Below, piece after piece: positions 24,695 through 33,396 of a DNA stretch of 48,068 nucleotides. How positions within the stretch are numbered: position 1 is the first letter of the stretch; the number at the start of each line of letters is the position of its first letter. The DNA is from JASEHD01 sp964471945 (GTDB lineage Bacteria > Bacteroidota > Ignavibacteria > UBA10030 > SZUA-254), in NCBI GenBank assembly GCA_964471945.1, contig CAYYIJ010000006.1, forward strand, positions 1-48,068. Reading direction: 5' to 3'. The position numbers and the translations under genes were made by a program. Below the pieces are notes generated by a model. That model ran no database searches. It was not told the origin of the DNA and saw only the letters and a list, made by a program, of their open reading frames with translations.

Positions 24695-26521
24695 ATGATT
24701 TTGAAGTCATTACTTTGGAAATATTTTGCAATCATTATTTGTTTGATTGTTATAGTTTTTGGGCAAACTTTATATTATGATTTCGTCAACTACGACGACT
24801 ATAGCCTCATTTACGAAAATGAAAACTATATAAGTGATATCTCAAATATATTCAATTCTTTCACAACACACGCTTTCACATCCCATCGTAAAGAGAGTGT
24901 TTATTATCGTCCTGTACTTTTAGTAAGTTACATCATCGAATATAAATTCTGGGGATTGAATCCGGCGGGATATCATCTCACGAATATTTTCCTGCATTGC
25001 CTTACGGCATTATTCTTATTTCTCCTCATCGAGCTATTAACACTTGATAAGCTAATCGCACTCTTCAGCACTATCTTATTTGCACTGCATCCAATTCAAG
25101 TAGAATCGGTTGCATGGGTAGCAGGACGCAATGATATATTATTGGGACTCTTCGTTGTTCTGATGATCTATTTTTATATTCAACATTACACAAAACCCGA
25201 GAAAGCAAAATTATATTTTACTTTGAGCATCTTGTCGTTTACTCTTGCTCTCTTCACTAAGGAATCGGCCGCATTCTACATTCTCCTTTTTCCTCTTTAT
25301 GATGTTGTAATAAGAAGGAACTCACTAAAATCGTTAATTAGTTTTCCCGCTGCAATCAAATATTTCATACCGCTTGCGGTACTAATCGGATATATGTTAA
25401 TCCGATTGAATATTTTTGGAGAGTTCATCGGAGCAGAAAAATTATACGGTAAATTATCATTTTATAGCCGTTTAAGACTTCTGCCCTTGTTGTTTGCAGA
25501 ACAACTCAAACTGCTCCTATTTCCAATAAATTTGTGTATCGAGCATCCATTAGATAATCTTATTTGGCTCGATCCACCATGGGAATATTTCGCATGGTTT
25601 ATCACAATCGTATTTATTATTGGTTTATTTCTCGCCGCACGTTATAACAGCAAACTAAGTTTTGGATTATTTTTTCTTGCAATAGGATTGATCCCAACAT
25701 TAAATATTTTTCCCATGGCTGTTCCCATTCTCGAGCATCGATTATATACACCGCTCATCGGATTTTCATTACTGTTTTTTACCATCTTGCTTGGAGAACA
25801 GCGTGCCAGAAAATCAAAAATTGGGATTGTATTCATACTTCTCATTTTGGGATTTGCTGCCATTGGTTCTTTACATCGTTTACCCGTTTGGAAAAACAGT
25901 GAATCACTTTGGCTCGATGCAATAAATAAAGCACCAAAAATGCGCCGTTCTTATTTCAACTTGGCGGGGCACTATTTCGATAACCGAGAATATGAAAAGA
26001 CTGTTGTCATTCTAAATAAATACATCGAATTGAATCCTAATGATTTCATGGGATATTCAAAATTACGACAAACATATTTCCTTATGGGATTAAATGATGA
26101 GGCGGCTAATATCTGCAGAAAAATGATCTCGATGGATTCCAAAAATCAATCTCGATATATCGAGTTAGCGTTACTCTTCGAGCATGTTAATTTATCTGAT
26201 AGTGTAATAAAAATTTATAGTGAAGCACTCAAGATTGATTCAAATTTTTATGAGATTCACGATAATTTAGGTACAATTTATAAAAATTTAAATCGAACCG
26301 ATCTCGCCATACACCACTTCCAGCGATCAATAGAAGCCAAACCTGATTTCGCTCGAGCATATTTCAATTTAGGAAATCTTTACGCATCATTAGCGAAACA
26401 ACAAGACGCACTTCAAATGATTGAACAAGGTATGAAGTATAGTGTTCCCACTAAAGAAGTTCAAAATTTATATTTAATGCTGCAAGGAAGAAACGAAAAC
26501 CTAACTGTGCCACAACGATGA
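24695..26521 (+). CDS. TMTC-like GT-C membrane protein with C-terminal TPR repeats
   Basis: A 608-residue protein with about ten membrane spans in residues 10-390 and about four TPR units in 420-600. The N-terminal region resembles the TMTC group: an acidic pair in NYDD (Asp34-Asp35) in the first loop, YYRPVLLVSY, ALHPIQVESVAWVAGRND, and a KES motif after the fifth span. Eukaryotic TMTCs are O-mannosyltransferases that use dolichyl-phosphate mannose; bacterial homologues are mostly uncharacterised. The upstream GT2 could make the lipid donor. Activity is inferred, not shown. Confidence 0.8.
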   Translation: MILKSLLWKYFAIIICLIVIVFGQTLYYDFVNYDDYSLIYENENYISDISNIFNSFTTHAFTSHRKESVYYRPVLLVSYIIEYKFWGLNPAGYHLTNIFLHCLTALFLFLLIELLTLDKLIALFSTILFALHPIQVESVAWVAGRNDILLGLFVVLMIYFYIQHYTKPEKAKLYFTLSILSFTLALFTKESAAFYILLFPLYDVVIRRNSLKSLISFPAAIKYFIPLAVLIGYMLIRLNIFGEFIGAEKLYGKLSFYSRLRLLPLLFAEQLKLLLFPINLCIEHPLDNLIWLDPPWEYFAWFITIVFIIGLFLAARYNSKLSFGLFFLAIGLIPTLNIFPMAVPILEHRLYTPLIGFSLLFFTILLGEQRARKSKIGIVFILLILGFAAIGSLHRLPVWKNSESLWLDAINKAPKMRRSYFNLAGHYFDNREYEKTVVILNKYIELNPNDFMGYSKLRQTYFLMGLNDEAANICRKMISMDSKNQSRYIELALLFEHVNLSDSVIKIYSEALKIDSNFYEIHDNLGTIYKNLNRTDLAIHHFQRSIEAKPDFARAYFNLGNLYASLAKQQDALQMIEQGMKYSVPTKEVQNLYLMLQGRNENLTVPQR

Positions 26522-26525
26522 TATA

Positions 26526-26666
26526 AATATTGAAACCTCTGAAAAATTCATAATTAGTTGTCATGTTGAGCGGAGCGAAACATCTTGTCTTGCAAAAACG
26601 AGAAGGATTCTTCACTTCGTTCAGAATGACATAATGATGAAAAAAGTTTTTCAGAGGTTTCATATT
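26526..26666. repeat. Nested intergenic element with terminal inverted repeats and a REP-like core
   Basis: Terminal inverted repeats lie at 26526-26546 (ATTGAAACCTCTGAAAAA) and 26646-26666 (TTTTTCAGAGGTTTCATAT), about 19 of 21 bases matching with one indel. The core pairs GTCATGTTGAGCGGAGCGAA (from 26560) with the arm ending CACTTCGTTCAGAATGAC (to 26630), a widespread intergenic palindrome. On the minus strand the core can be read as the peptide VILNEVKNPSRF, a well-known translation artefact of such repeats, so no gene is called here. Confidence 0.75.
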
Positions 26667-26709
26667 GATTTAAAATGAGGATGATTTGAATGTTTCCCGT
26701 TTAAGCCGT

Positions 26710-27000
26710 TGATCTAAAGTACTACATAATAGTACAGTGAAAATACTAGTTAATTCTATAAACGGAATTAATACCCCGGCATGGAGGAACTGGTACCGTT
26801 ATATGGAAAACCTCAGATTAAACCATTAGCATGTGATTGATTTGCCTGAAGGTGTAAAGTGTATCCTGGATCTTGAACTTACCATCTGAGAGTTACTAGA
26901 ATTATACATTGCAACAAGCGGCACTGGTGATTACCGACTAACCCAGCCACCATCTATTACCGGGTGTTTAGTTAACGTTAACTCTGGCTGGAATATGATC
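26710..27000. other. Hairpin-rich gene-free stretch upstream of enolase (possible structured RNA)
   Basis: No ORF of useful length covers this stretch. It contains perfect stems: GTACTA/TAGTAC (26719-26735), TTAATTC/GAATTAA (26750-26771), CCAGCCA/TGGCTGG (26943-26949 with 26985-26991), and, inside the last, the 12-bp palindrome GTTAACGTTAAC (26971-26982). GAGG at 26784 can also pair with CCTC at 26811. It does not match tmRNA, RNase P, SRP or 6S RNA features I know. It could be a non-coding RNA, a decayed gene or unconstrained DNA. Confidence 0.3.
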
Positions 27001-27056
27001 TCAATATTCTCATACTCAAATTCATCAACTCTCGCTTACGAGGGAAGTTACATTCT

Positions 27057-27085
27057 TTGCTTTTCACATTCATTTTGGCGATATT
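27057..27085 (+). promoter_or_regulatory. Predicted promoter of eno
   Basis: TTGCTT (27057-27062), a 17-bp spacer, and GATATT (27080-27085), placing the start site about 35 bp before the ATG. Moderate match. Confidence 0.4.
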
Positions 27086-27126
27086 GAATCACTTTTTCAT
27101 TAAATAAAAACACTACGGAGATTATT

Positions 27127-28407
27127 ATGGCCACAATAACAGATATATTCGCACGAGAAATTCTCGATTCGCGGGGCAACCCTACAATTGAAGTTGATGT
27201 AATTTTAGAATCGGGTATTGTGGGAAGAGCGGCGATTCCAAGTGGTGCATCCACCGGAGAAAGGGAAGCTGTTGAATTACGAGATGAAGATAAAAAACGC
27301 TACAACGGTAAAGGTGTATTAAAAGCAGTAAATAGTGTCAATGACGTCATCGCAGATGAAATAATAGGTTTCGATGCAACCGACCAGGTCGGGATTGATA
27401 AGTTGATGATAGAACTCGATGGAACGAACAATAAGAGCAAGTTAGGAGCAAACGCAATTCTCGGTGTTTCAATTGCAACTGCAAAAGCTGCAGCGCAAGT
27501 CTTTAATATCCCGTTGTATAGGTACCTTGGTGGTATTAATTCAAAAATTCTACCAGTACCTTTAATGAATATCATTAATGGTGGTAAACATGCCGATAAT
27601 AATGTTGACTTTCAAGAGTTTATGATCGTTCCAATCAATGCTATTTCATTTGCCGATGCGCTGCAAATGGGAACAGAAGTATTTCATTCACTTAAGGGTG
27701 TGTTAAAGAAAAAAGGGTACAATACTGCCGTTGGTGATGAGGGTGGTTTTGCCCCAAGCCTAAAATCTAATGAAGAAGCTATTGAAGTTATTCTACAGGC
27801 AATCGAGAACGCTAAATATAAAGCTGGAAAAGATATCTTCCTTGCACTCGATGTTGCATCAAGCGAAATGTGGCAAAAGGGTAAGTACCTATTCTTCAAA
27901 TCAACTAAAAAAACATATTCATCTGAACAAATGGTAAAGCTTTATGAAAAGTGGGTAACAAACTATCCAATTATTTCCATAGAGGATGGCATGGCAGAAA
28001 ATGACTGGACTGGTTGGAAAATGCTTACCGATACACTTACTAATAAAATTCAACTTGTTGGTGATGATATATTTGTAACAAATACCAGCATACTTCAAAA
28101 AGGAATTGAGAAAGGAATTGCCAATTCAATACTTATCAAAGTAAACCAGATTGGTACACTTACAGAAACATTTGATTGTATCGAAATGGCAAAGCGAGCC
28201 GGCTACACAACAGTGATCAGTCATCGTTCAGGTGAAACAGAAGATACAACCATTGCCGACATCGCCGTTGCTACAAACGCAGGACAAATAAAAACAGGTT
28301 CAACGAGCCGGACAGACCGTGTTGCTAAGTACAATCAACTACTTCGCATTGAGGAGGAATTAAGCTCAAACGGAATTTATCCCGGTTTAAGTGCATTTAA
28401 AAAATAA
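27127..28407 (+). CDS. eno: Enolase
   Basis: Glycolytic enzyme that interconverts 2-phosphoglycerate and phosphoenolpyruvate in the cytoplasm. Conserved blocks are intact: AREILDSRGNPT at the N terminus, SGASTGEREAVELRD, VGDEGGFAPS with the catalytic Glu, the magnesium ligands in LALDVASSE and SIEDGMAENDW, the Lys of ILIKVNQIGTLTET, and SHRSGETEDTTIAD. Length of 426 residues is standard. ATG at 27127 has GGAG 6 nt upstream (27117-27120). A porin-like gene follows after 38 bp. Confidence 0.99.
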   Translation: MATITDIFAREILDSRGNPTIEVDVILESGIVGRAAIPSGASTGEREAVELRDEDKKRYNGKGVLKAVNSVNDVIADEIIGFDATDQVGIDKLMIELDGTNNKSKLGANAILGVSIATAKAAAQVFNIPLYRYLGGINSKILPVPLMNIINGGKHADNNVDFQEFMIVPINAISFADALQMGTEVFHSLKGVLKKKGYNTAVGDEGGFAPSLKSNEEAIEVILQAIENAKYKAGKDIFLALDVASSEMWQKGKYLFFKSTKKTYSSEQMVKLYEKWVTNYPIISIEDGMAENDWTGWKMLTDTLTNKIQLVGDDIFVTNTSILQKGIEKGIANSILIKVNQIGTLTETFDCIEMAKRAGYTTVISHRSGETEDTTIADIAVATNAGQIKTGSTSRTDRVAKYNQLLRIEEELSSNGIYPGLSAFKK

Positions 28408-28445
28408 TTTTCTGATCTATTGAGAATTTATTAAGGAGCAATCTT

Positions 28446-29474
28446 ATGATAAAACGATTCTTCATCGCGATTTTATTATTTCACTCATTTTCCTATGTGG
28501 CAATGGCACAAAAAAATGAGCGTGATTCAACTTCGTGGATTAATGCCATTCAATATTTCATCGGGCAATTTCAACCGAGACCCAGTATCATGGCACAATT
28601 TGGTGCAGATATAAAAAATTCGACAGAGAAAACAACCAGCGAGTTTCTGATCCGAAATCTAAGATTATATTTAGCTGGTTCAACAGGCAATAATTTCTCC
28701 TATTTTTTCCAAGGCGATCTAAATGGCTGGTTTCGATTGCTCGATTTAAAATTCTCATATCGCTTTAACGACAATATAAAAATTGAAGGAGGACGATTCA
28801 AAGCTCCGTTCGGCGTAGAATTTCTTAGAAATGATGCGAAGCTTTTTTTTGTGAAACGACCAACGGTTTCTACTACTATTGGACCCATGCGTCAGAACGG
28901 GATCCAATTACAAAGTTCATTTTTAGATAAACGATTAATACTAACAACAGGCGCTTTCAACGGAGATTCAACTAAACACAGAAAAGAAATATCCCTATTA
29001 GTTGGGAAGCTGCAAACTATTACAATTAAAAAAGATGAAATAATCCCAGATCTTCAATTTGAGCTTGGCGGCAGCTTAGCATATACAAATGATAAAAACG
29101 ATCTCTACGCTCATCCCTTTGTAAGCACAAACATAATTTTATATGGATTTAATTCCCGAATCACCTATGATTCATATTGGCTTGAGTGGGAATATAATGC
29201 TGCTACAAGTAATAAGCTGAGAACACGAGACGGATTTTATTTAGATGGAGGATGGAAAATTGCACCTGACATGGAAGCTGCGATACGCTTCGATTGGTAT
29301 AGCAATTATTATTTTCGACTTAATGAACCGGTTGGTGTTTATCGAAAATACATTATCGGTATGAACTACTATCCGCTTGATCACATCAAACTCCAATTGA
29401 TGCTCGAACGCGACAAAAAATACAAAGTGAATGCGGGATATCTGAGCTGCCAGTATGCGGTGAATTTTGAGTGA
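28446..29474 (+). CDS. Porin-like outer-membrane beta-barrel protein (OprO/OprP-like)
   Basis: A 342-residue protein with a signal peptide (cleavage after about residue 21, MAQ) followed by amphipathic strands ending in a terminal strand (CQYAVNFE) typical of barrels. The segments FLIRNLRLYLAGSTGNNFSYFFQGDL, IKIEGGRFKAPFGVEFL and GPMRQNGIQLQ resemble phosphate-selective porin O/P family proteins. Selectivity cannot be read from the sequence. A Shine-Dalgarno-like AAGGAG lies just before the ATG. A TonB-dependent receptor gene begins 40 bp after its stop, so the two may form one uptake unit. Confidence 0.75.
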   Translation: MIKRFFIAILLFHSFSYVAMAQKNERDSTSWINAIQYFIGQFQPRPSIMAQFGADIKNSTEKTTSEFLIRNLRLYLAGSTGNNFSYFFQGDLNGWFRLLDLKFSYRFNDNIKIEGGRFKAPFGVEFLRNDAKLFFVKRPTVSTTIGPMRQNGIQLQSSFLDKRLILTTGAFNGDSTKHRKEISLLVGKLQTITIKKDEIIPDLQFELGGSLAYTNDKNDLYAHPFVSTNIILYGFNSRITYDSYWLEWEYNAATSNKLRTRDGFYLDGGWKIAPDMEAAIRFDWYSNYYFRLNEPVGVYRKYIIGMNYYPLDHIKLQLMLERDKKYKVNAGYLSCQYAVNFE

Positions 29475-29514
29475 AAACTATGTATGAAATAACTCCTGTA
29501 TAAAAAAAACAGAA

Positions 29515-31749
29515 ATGTTTATCTTCTTCATCTTCTTGATAGTTTTTGTCAATAATACGTACACGCAATCACTCACAGGTAATGTTGTTGACGAACAAGG
29601 TTCACCGCTTGAAGCAGTATCAGTTACTCTTCCCTCTCTGGAGTTAGGAACCATAACGAACAGCGATGGCATATTTAAATTTCTTAACCTCCCTTCAGGA
29701 ATTTATATCGTTGAATTTTCTAGAACAGGGTTGAAGAAAGTTTCTAAATCCATCGATCTCATCCATGGTGATGTTTCAATTAAAATAATAATGTATGAAA
29801 GTCCGCTTGAATTGCCGGCTGTAACGGTTACTGCAAAGCCACAACCGACTAACATCGGCAACACCGCACAGGCAGTGTCCATTTTAGAGGAGAAACAATT
29901 GGCAGCTATACAAGATCAATCGATTATGGCAGCACTTCAGAACATACCCGGTGTTTCGATTCTTCAGAGTGGACCATTTGGCAGCAAACCCGTCGTCCGT
30001 GGATTAAGCTTCCAACGAGTAGTTGTACTGGAGAATGGTCTCCGACACGAAACTCAACAATGGGATGAAGATGACAGTCCGGGAATCGATGTTTTTAATG
30101 CTAACCGCATTGAAGTTGTTCGGGGACCGAGCAGTCTGCTTTTTGGTTCCGACGCTTTAGGTGGAGTAGTAAATGTTGTAACAACTGAATCAGGCGTCAT
30201 AAGCAATTCACAACCCACACTTGGCGGAATAATTTCCTTAAATGGATTTAGCAACAACAATCAAATTGCCGGTCATATGCAATTGCATGGTGGTACGCGA
30301 AACATTCGTTACAATAGTTCTCTTACTCTTCGTCATGCTAGCGACATTTCAACACCAGATGGATCGATAGAAAATTCAGGAGCCGACGAATTGAATGGAA
30401 ACGGGTCGATAACATTCATGCCTACATCTGCGAACATCGGCATCACATATTCAAGATTCAACCAAAAAAGATATCTTCCATTCCTTTCCGAGGAAGAAGG
30501 GGATGAGGAAACTAATTCATACCAAAAAACACACCACGAGCGGTTTCAATTTCGATACTTGGGTAAAACTTTTCCAACAAATCTGGAAATCCTCGGCAGT
30601 TGGCAAAATAATGATGCGGCAGAATTTGAAAGTATCGACCCCGATATCCCCGAGATTAGATTATTGTTAAGCACCTTGAGTTTTGGCACGAAGCTGCATC
30701 ATTTTTTTAGTGGTCAAGCATCAGGCACAATTGGTTTATCCATCGAAAATCAATTGAACAAAACTTTAGGCAAGGAACCTCTTATTCCAAATTACAATCA
30801 ATTAAACCTCGGAGGTGTTGTATATGAGGAACTTAACCTGAGCAATTTAAATTTTTCGGCAGGGCTCCGCTTCGATTTTCGTAAAATTCACGTCGAGGAA
30901 GAAGAAAAACTTCAGGCTGAAAACCAAACTCGAAATTATACAGCTTTTACTGGAACTGCAGGGCTCGTATGGCATGTACCATTTCCTCCACTTTCGTTTG
31001 CGTTGAATATCGGTCGAGGATGGCGAGCGCCCCTTCCACAAGAACTTTTTGTTAATGGACTTGAAGAAGGAAGTGCGAGGTATAAGATCGGCAACCCAAA
31101 TTTGAAACCTGAAGAATCCATTGGTATTGACCTTTCTGCTCGATACACGCGGATGAGCATACAAGCAACCATCACAGGGTTTTACCATTTCATAGATCGG
31201 TATATTTATCTTAAACCAACTGCTGAAATAGATTCGGCATCAGGTGTGAAAAAACATGAATACAGACAAGCAAGTGCGACATTTAACGGCTATGAATTTT
31301 CTTTTGAAATAGCAGCGTCTGGCTGGCTAAGCTTGCACGGCGGTTTAGACATAGTGCTTGGTAAAAACAACGAGACGAATACATGGGTTCCACTTATTCC
31401 CCCCGTTAGGTTTATCTTAGGTTCACGCTTGGATTTTCCCAACTCATCGTTTCTGCTTGAACCATATATCTCTCTGCAAGCAAAAATTGTGATGCCCCAA
31501 AATCGAGTAGATAGCTTTGAAAGTCCAACTCCCGGATATTCAATATTCGACATTCGTTTCGGGGGTGAGGTACCTCTGTGCTCAAAAAGAATTAACATAA
31601 ATGGCTCGATAGAAAACATCTTTAATAAATCATATTATGATCATCTTAATCTTTATAAAGATTATTTTTTGAATCCAGGGATCAATGTAACGCTGAGACT
31701 ATCTATGCCGTTCACAATCATACAGGTACAAAACGATGAAAAAAAATGA
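29515..31749 (+). CDS. TonB-dependent outer-membrane receptor
   Basis: A 744-residue receptor: signal peptide (1-18), carboxypeptidase-regulatory-like beta domain at about 19-100 (SLTGNVVDEQGSPLEAVSV), plug domain at about 115-225 (QAVSILEE, ALQNIPGVS, RIEVVRGPSSLLFGSDALGGVVNVV), then a 22-strand barrel. The plug motif ENGLRHETQQWDEDDSPGID is like that of receptors tied to zinc, copper or other metal uptake, but the ligand is not certain. TonB, ExbB and ExbD are not in the window. The N-terminal extra domain is typical of FCB receptors. Confidence 0.92.
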   Translation: MFIFFIFLIVFVNNTYTQSLTGNVVDEQGSPLEAVSVTLPSLELGTITNSDGIFKFLNLPSGIYIVEFSRTGLKKVSKSIDLIHGDVSIKIIMYESPLELPAVTVTAKPQPTNIGNTAQAVSILEEKQLAAIQDQSIMAALQNIPGVSILQSGPFGSKPVVRGLSFQRVVVLENGLRHETQQWDEDDSPGIDVFNANRIEVVRGPSSLLFGSDALGGVVNVVTTESGVISNSQPTLGGIISLNGFSNNNQIAGHMQLHGGTRNIRYNSSLTLRHASDISTPDGSIENSGADELNGNGSITFMPTSANIGITYSRFNQKRYLPFLSEEEGDEETNSYQKTHHERFQFRYLGKTFPTNLEILGSWQNNDAAEFESIDPDIPEIRLLLSTLSFGTKLHHFFSGQASGTIGLSIENQLNKTLGKEPLIPNYNQLNLGGVVYEELNLSNLNFSAGLRFDFRKIHVEEEEKLQAENQTRNYTAFTGTAGLVWHVPFPPLSFALNIGRGWRAPLPQELFVNGLEEGSARYKIGNPNLKPEESIGIDLSARYTRMSIQATITGFYHFIDRYIYLKPTAEIDSASGVKKHEYRQASATFNGYEFSFEIAASGWLSLHGGLDIVLGKNNETNTWVPLIPPVRFILGSRLDFPNSSFLLEPYISLQAKIVMPQNRVDSFESPTPGYSIFDIRFGGEVPLCSKRININGSIENIFNKSYYDHLNLYKDYFLNPGINVTLRLSMPFTIIQVQNDEKK

Positions 31750-31750
31750 T

Positions 31751-31779
31751 TTGTTATTAAGATAAACCTTCGTTATATT
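31751..31779 (+). promoter_or_regulatory. Predicted promoter of the phosphohexomutase gene
   Basis: TTGTTA (31751-31756), a 17-bp spacer and TATATT (31774-31779). The start site should lie about 60 bp before the ATG at 31846. Confidence 0.55.
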
Positions 31780-31845
31780 TTCAATTATTTTCCCACGCTA
31801 TAAAAAGAAAATTCCGATTATCATAATATTTGAATAATAACACAA

Positions 31846-33276
31846 ATGAACGCAGACATCAAATTCGGCACAGACGGCTGGCGAGGAAAGATTGCCGAGG
31901 ATTACACATTCGATAACGTCCGGCGCTGCACACAGGGTTTTTCCGATTATTTAAAATCAGTTCACACACCCGATAAACTCCAGCGAGGCGTTGTAGTCGG
32001 AGGTGACAGACGTTTTCACTCCGAAAACTTTGCCGTTGCTTCGGCTGAAGTTCTTGCGGCAAATGGAATTCAGGTTCATTTTTGCGGGGGCGGCGTGCCA
32101 ACACCGGTTATTTCATTCAGCGTGAAAGCCCGAAACGCAATCGCTGCAATCAACATCACTGCAAGTCACAACCCACCTGTAGATAACGGATTCAAAGTGC
32201 GAGACGAAAATGGGGGTGCAATTGATCCCGATGGATTGAAAAAGATTGAAACACTTATACCAAAAAATATTTCATCAGTTAAAAAAATTAAATTCGATGA
32301 CGGAATCTCCTCCGGCATAATTTTAAATTTCAATGCCGATGAAGATTATATCAAACAAATTAAAAAGTTAGTTGATCTTGAACCGATTAAACAAGCTGGG
32401 TTTAAAGTTCTTGTCGATCCGATGTGGGGCAACGGCGCCGGATGGTTTACGCGATTGATCGGTGGATGTGAAACACAGATTATAGAAATCCACAGCGAGC
32501 GCAATCCGATTTTCCCTGAAATGAGGAGACCCGAACCAATTCCCCCAAACATAGATGCCGGGCTTGCAAAAGCAAAAGAAATCGGCGCTGATGTTGTAGT
32601 AATAACCGATGGCGATGCAGACCGCTGCGGTTTCGCTGATGAGAACGGAGAATTCTTAGATCAACTGCGTGTGTACGCCTTACTTGCGATGTATTTGTTA
32701 GATGTCCGCAAACAGCGAGGTGCGATTGTGAAAACGCTTTCCACCACTTCAATGCTCGAGGCGCTTGGAAAAATTTATAATGTTCCCGTACATGAAACAG
32801 GCGTCGGATTCAAATTCGTAGCACCAAAGATGATAGAAACAGATGCAATCATCGGCGGTGAAGAAAGCGGTGGATATGCTTTTCACGGACATGTTCCTGA
32901 ACGTGACGGAATACTTGCGGGACTTCTCTTCCTTGATTTTATGGTTAAGACGAAATTGAAACCATCACAGCTTCTCGCTAAGTTATTTGAGAAAGTTGGA
33001 CCACATTACTACGATCGCATCGATACGATCATCGGAGCAAACCAAAAAGTTAGTATTCTCAAAAATCTTAAAAACCACCTCCCAAAGAAAATCGGAAATT
33101 GGGAAGTTACAAATGTTAATCTCACAGATGGATTTAAATTTACACTCAACGATGGAAGCTGGCTTTTAATCCGCTTCTCTGGAACTGAACCTTTGGTGAG
33201 AATTTATTCGGAAGCGCTGACTAAAGAGCAGGTTAAAATATTATTAGCTAATGGTGAAAAATTATTAATAGGTTAA
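31846..33276 (+). CDS. Alpha-D-phosphohexomutase (phosphoglucomutase/phosphomannomutase)
   Basis: Interconverts hexose 1- and 6-phosphates. The active-site phosphoserine is Ser107 in TASHNPP, the magnesium loop is DGDADRCG, the sugar-binding loop is GEESGGYAFHGHVPERDG and the phosphate-binding loop is RFSGTEP. Length is 476 residues. The GEESGG loop and overall form favour phosphoglucomutase, which would supply glucose 1-phosphate to GlgC, encoded 9 kb downstream; mannose specificity is not excluded. Confidence 0.93.
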   Translation: MNADIKFGTDGWRGKIAEDYTFDNVRRCTQGFSDYLKSVHTPDKLQRGVVVGGDRRFHSENFAVASAEVLAANGIQVHFCGGGVPTPVISFSVKARNAIAAINITASHNPPVDNGFKVRDENGGAIDPDGLKKIETLIPKNISSVKKIKFDDGISSGIILNFNADEDYIKQIKKLVDLEPIKQAGFKVLVDPMWGNGAGWFTRLIGGCETQIIEIHSERNPIFPEMRRPEPIPPNIDAGLAKAKEIGADVVVITDGDADRCGFADENGEFLDQLRVYALLAMYLLDVRKQRGAIVKTLSTTSMLEALGKIYNVPVHETGVGFKFVAPKMIETDAIIGGEESGGYAFHGHVPERDGILAGLLFLDFMVKTKLKPSQLLAKLFEKVGPHYYDRIDTIIGANQKVSILKNLKNHLPKKIGNWEVTNVNLTDGFKFTLNDGSWLLIRFSGTEPLVRIYSEALTKEQVKILLANGEKLLIG

Positions 33277-33396
33277 CCGATGAAACCTATCACTCTCATA
33301 ACGACTACATGGTAAAGCCTCATAAGATTCTTGTAAGCCGAATCAGGCAAAGAACATACTTGACACTACTGATGAAGATATGAAAGATATTACATT

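Noticed and set aside
26451..26663. Minus-strand ORF of 70 residues containing VILNEVKNPSRF
   Set aside because: It is the conceptual translation of the REP-like core at 26560-26630, a well-known artefact, and its 3' part overlaps the end of the TMTC-like gene.
26781..26840. 19-codon ORF in the gene-free stretch before eno
   Set aside because: Too short, no Shine-Dalgarno and no recognisable peptide; better seen as part of a hairpin-rich stretch.
26522..27126. tRNA, tmRNA, RNase P or SRP RNA gene
   Set aside because: No cloverleaf, CCA end, or diagnostic core sequence of these RNAs was found.
33360..33388. TTGACA as a promoter for the GT-C/TPR gene at 33397
   Set aside because: No convincing -10 hexamer lies at 16-18 bp, and the start site would fall inside the start codon region.
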